This document shows positions 42,644 to 51,310 of a stretch of 64,000 nucleotides of DNA, piece after piece (position 1 is the first letter of the stretch; every line of letters begins with the position of its first letter). The notes beneath the pieces are model-generated. The model made no database searches, was not told the origin of the DNA, and worked only from the letters and a program-made list of their open reading frames with translations. Source of the DNA: Candidatus Gastranaerophilales bacterium (GTDB lineage: Bacteria; Cyanobacteriota; Vampirovibrionia; Gastranaerophilales; Gastranaerophilaceae); contig CANQAV010000008.1 in the NCBI GenBank assembly GCA_947589425.1, positions 1-64,000 of the forward strand. The letters run 5' to 3'. The position numbers were made by a program, and so were the translations under genes.

Positions 42644-43441
42644 ATGTTCGAACTTAAAAAGACTCTTACCTACCAAGGATATATACTTCTTTGGGGGCAA
42701 ATCAGGGATTTTTTAATCACTCTCGGAAACATAGGGTGTGATTTTTCTCGTGTATTAAAATACCTTCTGAGCCTTAGAGTTAATATCAAAGAGACAATTG
42801 AGCAATCAAAACGATTTGCGTATGACAGCCTTCCGATAAGTCTTACAATTGTCGGGATGACATCTGCTATAATTGCAATGCAATTGGCTCCCGAACTTGC
42901 ACGTCAGGGAGGGGGCGACTACACCGGCACATTATCCGCTCTTGTTATGATAAGAGAGCTTGCACCGGTTATGAGCGGATTTGCAATAATTTCAATGGTG
43001 GGCTCGTCATTTGCTTCAGAAGTTGCTTCAATGTCAGTCACGGAACAAATTAATGCAATGAGGGTTTTAAAAGTTGACCCCGTTGAATATTTAATTGTGC
43101 CGAGATTTGTTGCGGGCGGATTATTCATGCCTGTGGTGTTTATTGTTTCCGCAACTTTCGGACTGATTTGTGCAGGGCTTGTATCAAACTGGTGTGCGGA
43201 TTTAAGTCTTTTAAACTATATAACATCTCTGTGGCATGGGCTTTATATAAGAGATATTTTTATAGCACTTTTAAAAACATCGTTTTTTGGTGCGACAATT
43301 GCGCTTATCAGCTGTTCTTGCGGTTATGCCGCAAGAGGGGGTGCTAAAGAGGTCGGTTTGGCAACCACCAAAGCCGTTGTTTGGTCTTTTCTTGCAATCG
43401 CTTTTTGGGATTTTGTTTTTGCATCAATATTCTATTTATAA
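42644..43441 (+). CDS. mlaE: MlaE-type lipid transport permease
   Basis: Integral membrane subunit of the Mla/TGD phospholipid transporter linking inner and outer membranes. 265 residues with about five hydrophobic segments. Family marks: GMTSAIIAMQLAPELARQGG, LVMIRELAPVMSGFAIISMVGSSFASEVASM with the conserved coupling helix, and the C-terminal SCSCGYAARGGAKEVGLATTKAVVWS. AAGG precedes the ATG. It is the first gene of mlaE-mlaF-mlaD-lpxK. Confidence 0.95.
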   Translation: MFELKKTLTYQGYILLWGQIRDFLITLGNIGCDFSRVLKYLLSLRVNIKETIEQSKRFAYDSLPISLTIVGMTSAIIAMQLAPELARQGGGDYTGTLSALVMIRELAPVMSGFAIISMVGSSFASEVASMSVTEQINAMRVLKVDPVEYLIVPRFVAGGLFMPVVFIVSATFGLICAGLVSNWCADLSLLNYITSLWHGLYIRDIFIALLKTSFFGATIALISCSCGYAARGGAKEVGLATTKAVVWSFLAIAFWDFVFASIFYL

Positions 43442-43449
43442 AGGATAAA

Positions 43450-44175
43450 ATGACTTTAGAAGTAAAAAACTTAGTAAAAATATTCGACGGAAAGAAGGTT
43501 TTGGATAACATTTCTTTTCGTGTTGAAAGCGGTTATACCCTCGGCGTTATCGGCTTTTCGGGCTCAGGCAAATCAACTCTTTTAAAAATAATTTCAGGCA
43601 TTTTATATGAAGATGAAGGTGAAATAATAACCCCTAAAGACTCTGAAATTGCAATGGCATTTCAATACAGCGCTCTTTTTGATTTTTTAAATGTTCACGA
43701 CAACATTGCCTTCCCTCTTGTTGAAAGAAAAGATTACAGGAAAAAATATTCAAAAGAGCAGATATCAAAAATTGTAAGCGAAAAGCTTAAAATGGTAGGT
43801 CTTGAAGGAATAGAAGAAAAATATCCTTCGGAATTATCGGGCGGTATGCAGAAGCGTGTCGGGTTTGCCCGTGCAATCGTAACGAATCCTAATATAATTT
43901 TATATGATGAGCCGACAGCGGGATTAGACCCTGTAACATCAACCATGATAGAAGATTATATAGTGAGATTAAAAAACGAACTAAATGCCTCCTGTGTAGT
44001 TGTAACACACCAATTATCAACCATAAAACGTGCGGTTGATTATGTAATTATGCTTTATCAGGGCAGAATTGTATTCACGGGAAGCGTAAATGAACTTTTA
44101 AGCGGCAGAAACGAATATGCAAAACAGTTTGTAAACGCTTCGATACACGGTCCTATGAATATCGCAACAAGTTAA
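43450..44175 (+). CDS. mlaF: MlaF-type ABC transporter ATPase
   Basis: ATPase subunit of the Mla-type transporter, 241 residues from ATG 43450 (AAGGAT six bases upstream); an in-frame extension of 23 codons into mlaE is not plausible. Walker A is GFSGSGKSTLL, Q-loop AMAFQYSALFD, signature LSGGMQKRVGFARAI, Walker B IILYDEPTAGLDP, and the H-loop His is in VVTHQ. The Walker A starts GFSGSGKS rather than GxSGxGKS with Gly/Arg, within family range. Confidence 0.95.
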   Translation: MTLEVKNLVKIFDGKKVLDNISFRVESGYTLGVIGFSGSGKSTLLKIISGILYEDEGEIITPKDSEIAMAFQYSALFDFLNVHDNIAFPLVERKDYRKKYSKEQISKIVSEKLKMVGLEGIEEKYPSELSGGMQKRVGFARAIVTNPNIILYDEPTAGLDPVTSTMIEDYIVRLKNELNASCVVVTHQLSTIKRAVDYVIMLYQGRIVFTGSVNELLSGRNEYAKQFVNASIHGPMNIATS

Positions 44176-44193
44176 AACAAGGAAATGAGATAA

Positions 44194-45558
44194 ATGGAAA
44201 AAAAGAAAAAATATTCTTCAGCTCTAAAAGTCGGCATCCTGACACTTAGTGCCATATCTATCCTTATATTCACGGTTTTGTGGGTTAAAGGAAGAAGCTT
44301 ATCGGGCGGAGAACGTATAGATATAGCGTTCAAAGACGTTAACGGCATGAGAGCAGGCTCCGCAGTTCAAATGATGGGGCTTAGAATAGGTCAGGTTGAA
44401 GATATAACTCCCGTTATACAAGGGAAAGACAGCTATGTTAAACTCAGATTTGTCGTCACCGAAAAAGGAGTTAAAATTCCTTATGCTTCAACAATTTCCA
44501 TTCAGCAATCAGGCATTATAGGGGAGCAATTCTTGGAAGTTACCCCTCCGAAAATTGAAACAATATATGCTCAAACAAACTCTGCTCAAACAAATATTCA
44601 AAAAGACCAAAATATTTATATGATTTTATCCGAAGGAGAAAGCGAAATCGGTAAAGTTGTTGATGCAGAAGTTGTAAAAAATTCTCAGCTTCCTTATGAA
44701 ATAAGACAAAAAATGAAAACAAAAAATGTCTTAAAAGTTTCATATTATGTCGATTTGGCAGGTCTTGCCCTGAACAGTGAAATGCTTGAGATGAAAATTA
44801 AAAACAATAAAATAACATTCAATTTAAGCGACGGGGAAATTCCTTTCACGCCTAAAAAAGATTTAAAATACACCGTAATTGAGCCCATAAGACTGTCGGA
44901 ATTTATGGACTTAGGCTTCAGAGCAACCCATGCAATGCTTGAAACAAATGATAAAATTAATGAAATATTATCCGACGAATTTATAGGCGATATTAAAAAT
45001 TCGGTTGAAAATATAAGACAATTGACACAAAGCGCAAATACAACGCTTGATAAGGCATCTCTTTTAATTGATTCCTCTAAAACGGATATAAACGCTCTGT
45101 TAGATGAATCAAAAGATTTAATTAAGAGCCTTACAAAATTATCAGACAACTTAAATGACATTGTATCGGATGAAACACTTAAAAATGATGTGGTTTCAAG
45201 TTTAAAATCTGTCGGAAAAATGTCTGACAATATAAATAAAATTCTTGAAGATGAACAATCCGAAGAAATCTTGTGCAACTTAAATGAGGCAATGAAAAAC
45301 CTTGCCGATATATCTTTATATATCAGTGAATACACTAAAGATGAAAAACTAAAAGAAGATATCACTTCAACGGTTTCCAATCTTTCAACAATTACTCAAA
45401 ATGTTGCAAAAATTATGCAGGATTATAACAGCCTTGAAGACAGCGAAAAATTAAAACTGAAAAGCACGGTAAAAGATGTTTTAACAATTACTCAAAATGT
45501 TAAAAAATTCTCTGAAAAATTAAACAAAAGATTTTTACTGTTTAGGCTGATGTTCTGA
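44194..45558 (+). CDS. mlaD: MCE-domain substrate-binding protein (MlaD-like)
   Basis: Lipid-binding subunit anchored by one N-terminal membrane helix (about 10-29). The MCE domain follows at about 38-120 (VNGMRAGSAVQMMGLRIGQVEDI). 454 residues is much longer than E. coli MlaD and closer to cyanobacterial/plastid TGD2-like proteins: a beta-rich insertion (about 120-235) leads to a long coiled coil (about 250-440, repeated SxxxDNLNDI-like segments) that could span the periplasm. It follows mlaF by 18 bp, with AAGGAAATGA upstream. Confidence 0.92.
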   Translation: MEKKKKYSSALKVGILTLSAISILIFTVLWVKGRSLSGGERIDIAFKDVNGMRAGSAVQMMGLRIGQVEDITPVIQGKDSYVKLRFVVTEKGVKIPYASTISIQQSGIIGEQFLEVTPPKIETIYAQTNSAQTNIQKDQNIYMILSEGESEIGKVVDAEVVKNSQLPYEIRQKMKTKNVLKVSYYVDLAGLALNSEMLEMKIKNNKITFNLSDGEIPFTPKKDLKYTVIEPIRLSEFMDLGFRATHAMLETNDKINEILSDEFIGDIKNSVENIRQLTQSANTTLDKASLLIDSSKTDINALLDESKDLIKSLTKLSDNLNDIVSDETLKNDVVSSLKSVGKMSDNINKILEDEQSEEILCNLNEAMKNLADISLYISEYTKDEKLKEDITSTVSNLSTITQNVAKIMQDYNSLEDSEKLKLKSTVKDVLTITQNVKKFSEKLNKRFLLFRLMF

Positions 45559-45562
45559 TAAT

Positions 45563-46618
45563 ATGAAAGATTTCAAAACTAAAATTCAAGATATACACTA
45601 TTTAAGAGAAAAACCCGATATGATTTTAAAATCGGTTTTTTCTCTGTGCGAATTTTTCTATGGCAAAATAATAAGAACAAAAAACCGCTTATACGAAAAA
45701 GGAATATTAAAAGAAGAATTTATTGAAAACACGGAAATTATCTGTGTCGGAAATCTTACAACGGGAGGAGTGGGTAAAACTCCCATAGTTGCAAAACTGG
45801 CGGAAAAAATATCCAAAACAAAAAAAACCGCAATAATATCAAGAGGTTATAAAGCAAAAATATCAACCAAAAACCCTGTTGTAATTAAAGATGATAAAGG
45901 GCTTAAATTTAAAGACGGCACATTGTGTTCCGATGAGCCTTTTCAAAGTGCAAAAAATACCCCCGATAATGTCATTGTAATAATCTGTAAAGACAGAAAA
46001 AAAGCCATAGATTATGCAATTAAAAACTACGAATGCGAAACAATAATTCTTGATGACGGCTTTTCAAACAGAAAAGTAAAAAAAACAAAAACATTCATTG
46101 TAATTGATTCAAAAATGAAATTCGGAAACAATCATCTTTTACCTATGGGACCTTTAAGAGAGCCTGTGGAAGAAATCAAAAGAGCGGATGAAATTATTCT
46201 TGTTGATAAAGATGATAAAAATATAGATGACGCTGTTATTTGGGCGAAAAATTCATTTAATAAAAAAATATCAATCGCAAAAATGGCTCCCAAAAAAATA
46301 TATAATGCGCTGACAAAAGCACAAATAAAGGAAAGCGGAAAAAATGCAATTGCGTTCTGCGCCATAGGGCAAGCTGAGCAATTCTATAATTTTGCGGAAA
46401 AATATTACGAACTTAAAGATAAAATAACTTTCTGCGACCATTACAAATATACAAAAAATGACATCAAAAATTTAATCAAGCTTGCCGAAAAAAACAAAGT
46501 TAATACTTTTATAACAACCCAAAAAGATGAAACCAAAATAGTTTCTTTAATCAAAAATTATAAAGATTATAGTTTTAATGTTTTGGAACTTGACTGTAAA
46601 ATTCAAGAAATCAATTAA
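45563..46618 (+). CDS. lpxK: Tetraacyldisaccharide 4'-kinase
   Basis: Sixth lipid A enzyme: phosphorylates the 4' position of the disaccharide precursor at the inner membrane. 351 residues. The P-loop is VGNLTTGGVGKTPIV (about 58-72), then AIISRGYKAK, SDEPFQSA, and ILDDGFSNRKVKK with the DDGFQ-type motif (here DDGFS). HYKYTKNDI lies near the C-terminus. It is only 4 bp behind mlaD, linking LPS synthesis with phospholipid traffic in one operon. Its stop overlaps that of the convergent REC-STAS gene. Confidence 0.93.
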   Translation: MKDFKTKIQDIHYLREKPDMILKSVFSLCEFFYGKIIRTKNRLYEKGILKEEFIENTEIICVGNLTTGGVGKTPIVAKLAEKISKTKKTAIISRGYKAKISTKNPVVIKDDKGLKFKDGTLCSDEPFQSAKNTPDNVIVIICKDRKKAIDYAIKNYECETIILDDGFSNRKVKKTKTFIVIDSKMKFGNNHLLPMGPLREPVEEIKRADEIILVDKDDKNIDDAVIWAKNSFNKKISIAKMAPKKIYNALTKAQIKESGKNAIAFCAIGQAEQFYNFAEKYYELKDKITFCDHYKYTKNDIKNLIKLAEKNKVNTFITTQKDETKIVSLIKNYKDYSFNVLELDCKIQEIN

Positions 46619-47526
46619 AGACTGTTGTTTTCAATGTATTCAACAGCTTCTTCAATTGTTTCAAATGCCGGGATGGCATCTGTCAAAAATACATATTCCA
46701 ATGCTTTAATAACGTCATCACAAGGTTTTACAAGCACAAATAAACCTTCTTTTTGACTTGTTGATTTATATATTTCAGAAAACAAATTTGCGAAATTATC
46801 GGAAAATATCTTTACATTTTCTAAATTTAAAATTATGTTCGGTTTTCCTGATAATACGTTTGTATTAACTTCTTTGATGATTTTTTCAACATATTTGTCA
46901 TTATTAATTTTATACACCGTAAGGGCACAAATATTATCATTAACGTAAAATCTTGAAAATTCTTCATTTGAGGATTTGTTAATAGAGTTTAAAATAAATT
47001 TTATAACATCTTCATGCCATTGCGGAACTTTTGAAATAAATTCATCTATTTCATATTTATAAGCTTCCTGAATTATTTGAGGGTTGTCCGTGCCGGAAAC
47101 GGCAACAATTTTGAAGTCACGATTTTCTTCTTTTTTAATTCTGTTTGCTTCTTTAATTAAATCAAAACCGTCTTTATAGTCAGGCAAATATAAATCAAGC
47201 ACTAAAAAATTAAAATGCTTTTTCTTAAATTCTGCGTATGCTTCTTCTTTAGTCCTTGCAACATATACATTTACACCGATTTTCTGGAACATAACAGACA
47301 GTTGAAAAATAGACAGCTCCGTATCGTCTACAATCAACACATTTGTAGTATCGCCGTCAAACGGACTTGTCGGCTGATTAAAATAATTAAGCTGTCTTTC
47401 AATTGCAATTAATGCTCTTGAAATAAGCTCGCCCGGTTCTTCTTCCGTATCCGGTGCCAACTCAATTGCCGATAATTTTATAAGATTATCAAACTGTTCC
47501 TTCGTAATAATTATTTCTTTTTCCAT
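46615..47526 (-). CDS. REC-STAS hybrid regulator
   Basis: A 303-residue protein joining a two-component receiver to a STAS (anti-sigma antagonist) domain. The receiver spans about 61-182, with acidic pair Asp67/Asp68, phospho-acceptor Asp111 in VLDLYLPDYKDG, Ser144 in AVSGTDN and Lys166 in ISKVP. The STAS-like part is about 198-300 (NIILNLENVKIFSDNFANL), with Ser242 near the usual phospho-site and the typical final IEEAVEYIE. The first 60 residues are a separate helical region. TATAAT ends 7 nt before the ATG with no Shine-Dalgarno. It probably connects phosphorelay input to a partner-switching module. Confidence 0.82.
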   Translation of the reverse strand: MEKEIIITKEQFDNLIKLSAIELAPDTEEEPGELISRALIAIERQLNYFNQPTSPFDGDTTNVLIVDDTELSIFQLSVMFQKIGVNVYVARTKEEAYAEFKKKHFNFLVLDLYLPDYKDGFDLIKEANRIKKEENRDFKIVAVSGTDNPQIIQEAYKYEIDEFISKVPQWHEDVIKFILNSINKSSNEEFSRFYVNDNICALTVYKINNDKYVEKIIKEVNTNVLSGKPNIILNLENVKIFSDNFANLFSEIYKSTSQKEGLFVLVKPCDDVIKALEYVFLTDAIPAFETIEEAVEYIENNSL

Positions 47527-47621
47527 ACAAGTAATTATACAATCAATTAATTAAAAATGCTACAAATAAATTTTTATTATATAATAAATACAGTTGAAAT
47601 AAGGGAAAATTGGAGAAAAAT
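47527..47621. promoter_or_regulatory. Divergent promoter region, REC-STAS and phosphohexomutase
   Basis: On the minus strand TATAAT (47539-47534) ends 7 nt before the REC-STAS ATG. On the plus strand a TATAAT-containing stretch near 47578-47584 is followed by GGAG seven bases before ATG 47622. One divergent gene appears leaderless and the other has a normal ribosome binding site. Confidence 0.5.
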
Positions 47622-49136
47622 ATGGAAAAAACCCTCAACACAAAAGCATTCGGAAAAAATGACATTAGAGGAATTTTTCCTTCGGAAGTAAATGCCAATC
47701 TTTTTTTCTGGGCAGCAAAAGGGTATGTTTCCTTTGTTATTAATGAATTAAAAAAAATAAATCAGGAAAAAAATCCGTCCGAACTTCTCTTTAGCGTATG
47801 TATGGATGCAAGAGTGCACTCCGTTGAACTAAAAAGGGCAATTATACAAGGGCTTACTTCAACGGGAGCAAATGTCCTTGATTTAGGGCTTGCGCCGACT
47901 CCGCTCGGATATTACAGCGAATTTGCAAAGATTGAGCCCGAAATAACGGAAAATAAAAAAGTTTTAGGAGCGCTTATTGTCACCGCTTCACATAATCCGA
48001 GCGAATATAACGGCTTAAAAATGACATTTCACAAAAGAAGCTTAAATGAAGAACAAATTAAAGAAGTAAAAAAATATACCGAAGAACTCTTTGAAAATTC
48101 GGGAGGATACAGACAGGTAATAAAAGGTTTTAGCAAAAGCTATGATATTATTGAAAATTACCAAACAAAACTTTATAACATGTTTGGCAGAATAGGTCAT
48201 TACAATGATAAAAAAATTAAAGTTGTTGTAGACTCCGCAAATGCAACGGGCGGAATTGCCGCTCCCCAGCTGTATCGTGATTTAGGCTGTGAAGTAATTG
48301 AAATGTACTCGGAGCCCGACGGCACTTTTCCAAATCATCATCCCAATCCTTCGGATAAAAAAACACTTACTCAAATTGTAAAAAAAGTAAAAGAAGAAAA
48401 AGCCGATTTAGGCATTGCCTTTGACGGTGATGCGGACAGAATAGGCGCAATAGGAGAAGACGGCACAATTTTAAGCGGAGATAAACTCCTTTTAATCTAT
48501 GCGGTTGATTTAATTAACACTCTTAAAGTTCATGATGAAAAGCCGACAATTGTATCCGAAGTAAAATGCTCCCAAGTGTTATACGACACAATTGAAAATA
48601 TGGGTGCAAATGCCGTTATGACAAAAACGGGACATGGTTATATCAAATCTAAAATGAAAGAAACCAATGCGCTTTTAGCGGGCGAAATGTCGGGACATAC
48701 ATTCTTTAAAGACAGATACTACGGATATGATGATGCTATTTACGCAGGATGCCGCTTGATTGAAATTGTTGCAAAAAACAAAGCTCAAAATCCGAACTTC
48801 AAATTAAGCGATTTATTGGAGCCTTTTAACAAAGTTTATCTTTCGGACGAAGTCAGATTAAAATGCCCAAATGAACACAAAAAAGAAGTATTGGAAAAAT
48901 TAAAAGAAAAAATATCAGATAAGCTCTTTAATTCAAAAATCAAAGAAATAATTACAATCGACGGTTTGAGAATAATTTTCCAAGACGGTTTCGCACTTAT
49001 AAGACAAAGCAATACAGAGCCTGTTTTCACCCTTAGATTTGAAGCAAAAACAAAAGAACAGTGCGAAAACTATAAAAATACTCTCGTTAATTTGACTTCT
49101 GATATAGTAGAAGAAATGACAGCCCAAAAAGTATAA
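47622..49136 (+). CDS. Phosphomannomutase/phosphoglucomutase
   Basis: Alpha-D-phosphohexomutase interconverting hexose 1- and 6-phosphates, 504 residues from ATG 47622 with GGAG upstream (an in-frame TTG at 47610 overlaps that site). Phosphoserine loop VTASHNPSEYNGLK, metal loop AFDGDADRIGAIG, sugar-binding GEMSGHTFFKD, and phosphate-binding RQSNTEPVFTLRFEAK are all intact. It connects central metabolism to glycogen, LPS sugars and nucleotide sugars. Whether mannose or glucose is preferred cannot be read. Confidence 0.93.
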   Translation: MEKTLNTKAFGKNDIRGIFPSEVNANLFFWAAKGYVSFVINELKKINQEKNPSELLFSVCMDARVHSVELKRAIIQGLTSTGANVLDLGLAPTPLGYYSEFAKIEPEITENKKVLGALIVTASHNPSEYNGLKMTFHKRSLNEEQIKEVKKYTEELFENSGGYRQVIKGFSKSYDIIENYQTKLYNMFGRIGHYNDKKIKVVVDSANATGGIAAPQLYRDLGCEVIEMYSEPDGTFPNHHPNPSDKKTLTQIVKKVKEEKADLGIAFDGDADRIGAIGEDGTILSGDKLLLIYAVDLINTLKVHDEKPTIVSEVKCSQVLYDTIENMGANAVMTKTGHGYIKSKMKETNALLAGEMSGHTFFKDRYYGYDDAIYAGCRLIEIVAKNKAQNPNFKLSDLLEPFNKVYLSDEVRLKCPNEHKKEVLEKLKEKISDKLFNSKIKEIITIDGLRIIFQDGFALIRQSNTEPVFTLRFEAKTKEQCENYKNTLVNLTSDIVEEMTAQKV

Positions 49137-49193
49137 GTATACTAATACTTACTTCTAAGAAAAAATCATTAAAGCGTTGTTATAATATTTATT

Positions 49194-50057
49194 ATGAAAT
49201 TTTTAAAAAATAACTTAATACTTTTTATTCTGATAAGCGCTCTGGGTTTAAATGTGTGCTTCGGAGCTCAATCTGCAATAACGGGTCAAATATCAAAAAT
49301 GGAAAATTCAATCTGGGGTTTTGAATATTCTCAAGATGATGTGTCAAAAAGACTGTCTCGAATTGAAAACAATGTTTTCGGGAAAATGAATACCAATTTG
49401 AGCGAAAAAGAAAGAATAAACAAACTGAATGAAGCGCTCGGCTTTGAATCTTTTGAAGACAGCACAAAACAAGCTTATGAACTTGATAAAACGGAAGAAG
49501 TTGCGGGAATTAACTATCCTCAAATAGATGCGCTTGAAAACCAGATGTTTCAAACTACTTATGAAAAAGAAAATATCTATAAAAGGCTTGAAAGGCTTGA
49601 AAAAAAGATATTCGGCTCAGCTCAGGAAGGAAACCTTGCCTCTCGAACAGACAGGTTAAAATCTTATGTAAATAAAGATGCCGTTGCTTCTCAAAATCCT
49701 TCCTATCACGTACAAAAGCCATATACAATGACACAAGATATTGAACAATACATGGGCTCACAAAATAAATACGAAAATTCCGATATCTATATCCAGCTTG
49801 CAGGGCTTGAAACAACACTTTTTTCAAAAACATATTCTCAAGACCCCGTGGGCTTAAGGTTAAACAGGCTTGAGCGAAAAATTTTCCAAAGAGATTTTTC
49901 TTCGGATGATGAATATTTAAGGCTTCAAAGGCTTCAAGCCGCAGCTAATGCCCAGCAGACAGCAAGACTCTATGAAGCAAATAAATTCCAAAAATATGCT
50001 TCAACGGGTATTCAATTGGGCTCAATTATCCTTATGATACTTGCTTTAATACTCTAA
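49194..50057 (+). CDS. Exported protein with three 31-residue LExxxF repeats
   Basis: A 287-residue protein of unknown function. Signal peptide (1-24, ending VCFGA), C-terminal hydrophobic helix (274-287), and three copies of a 31-residue unit at 33-63, 111-141 and 202-232. The shared pattern is L-x-x-[LM]-E-x-x-[ILM]-[WF], Tyr at position 13 or nearby, R-L-x-R-[IL]-E and a closing [VI]-F. It probably forms helical hairpins in the periplasm tethered by its tail. TATAAT (49181-49186) ends 7 nt before the ATG, with no Shine-Dalgarno. It overlaps proA by 12 nt, convergently. Confidence 0.8.
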   Translation: MKFLKNNLILFILISALGLNVCFGAQSAITGQISKMENSIWGFEYSQDDVSKRLSRIENNVFGKMNTNLSEKERINKLNEALGFESFEDSTKQAYELDKTEEVAGINYPQIDALENQMFQTTYEKENIYKRLERLEKKIFGSAQEGNLASRTDRLKSYVNKDAVASQNPSYHVQKPYTMTQDIEQYMGSQNKYENSDIYIQLAGLETTLFSKTYSQDPVGLRLNRLERKIFQRDFSSDDEYLRLQRLQAAANAQQTARLYEANKFQKYASTGIQLGSIILMILALIL

Positions 50058-51302
50058 ATCTTTATGGGTAAATGTTTTTTTGCCGGATATAAAAGGGGAA
50101 ACCGTGTCATAATTGCCTTTTAATTTATATTTATAAATTGTAAGTCCAAAAAGCCCGACAGGTCCTCTTGCGTGAGTTTTATTCGTTGAAATACCGACTT
50201 CTGCGCCAAAGCCATATCTGAAACCGTCCGCAAACCGTGTTGAACAATTTGCAAAAACCCCTGCGGAATCAACATATTTCATAAATTTATCTATATTTTC
50301 TTTATTATCCGAAATAATTGCATCGGTATGCCCCGAGCCGTATTTATTTATGTGCTCTATTGCATCATTAAGCGAATTAACGATTTTAAAAGATAAAATC
50401 TTATCCCCCCACTCAATATCCCATTTCTCGGGATTTTCTTCAATTTTAACTCCGTTTTCCGAAAGCGATTGTTTTAATTTATCAATATCGGAAAAATCTT
50501 TGTGCACCAATAGTGTTTCAATTGAATTACAAGCGCTTGGGTATTGTGTTTTAGCATCAAGCACAACATCAAGAGCATTTTGAAATTTGCTTTCTTTATC
50601 TATATAAATATGGCAGATACCGCTGGAGTGACCCAGAACGGGTATTTTTGTATTTTCTTTTATATATTTTACAAGGCTGTTTGAGCCCCTCGGGATGATT
50701 AAACTTAAATATTCATCCATATCAAGCATTTTTTTAATATCTTCTCTTGAATATACAAGGTTAATTGTGTTTTGAGGATAATTAACGGATAAAAGCGCAT
50801 TCGTTGTAATTTTTGAAAATATTGTATTGGTATTCAGCGCTTCACGTCCGCCCTTTAAAAGTGCGCAGTTACCGGATTTTATAATTAATGATGCAATTTG
50901 AATAAAGCAATCGGGACGTGCCTCAAAAATTACCCCTATTACTCCTATGGGAGTTGATACCTTCTCAAGCGTTAAATCGGGCGCAAGCTCTCTTTTTAAA
51001 AGAACTTTGTTAACAGGGTCATCAAGCCTTATTAAATCCTCAATCCCTTTAATTAAATCTCTGAATTTTGCTTCGTCCAGCTTCAGTCTGTCATAACTTG
51101 ATTTTGTAATTTCATTGTTTTGAAGAAGGGTTTTTGCTTCAATTAAATCTTTTTTATTTGCTTCAAAAATAAGCTCTTTGTTTTGATTTAACTTATCGGC
51201 AATTGCTCTGAGAGCCGAATTTTTAATTTCATTATCAAAAGTTTGAGTTTTAAAATATGCTTCATGAGCTTTTTTTGCAATTTCTTTAATATCAAATTCC
51301 AT
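50046..51302 (-). CDS. proA: Gamma-glutamyl phosphate reductase
   Basis: Second enzyme of proline synthesis, making glutamate semialdehyde with NADPH. 418 residues. Marks: VSTPIGVIGVIFEARPDCFIQIA, LKGGREALNTN, the catalytic Cys in YPSACNSIETLLVH, and ARGPVGLFGLTIYKYKL-type C-terminus. It lies 8 bp after proB, with AAGGAT before its ATG; the order proB-proA is conserved in many bacteria. proC is not in this window. Confidence 0.96.
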   Translation of the reverse strand: MEFDIKEIAKKAHEAYFKTQTFDNEIKNSALRAIADKLNQNKELIFEANKKDLIEAKTLLQNNEITKSSYDRLKLDEAKFRDLIKGIEDLIRLDDPVNKVLLKRELAPDLTLEKVSTPIGVIGVIFEARPDCFIQIASLIIKSGNCALLKGGREALNTNTIFSKITTNALLSVNYPQNTINLVYSREDIKKMLDMDEYLSLIIPRGSNSLVKYIKENTKIPVLGHSSGICHIYIDKESKFQNALDVVLDAKTQYPSACNSIETLLVHKDFSDIDKLKQSLSENGVKIEENPEKWDIEWGDKILSFKIVNSLNDAIEHINKYGSGHTDAIISDNKENIDKFMKYVDSAGVFANCSTRFADGFRYGFGAEVGISTNKTHARGPVGLFGLTIYKYKLKGNYDTVSPFISGKKTFTHKDLEY

Positions 51303-51310
51303 ATAAATCC

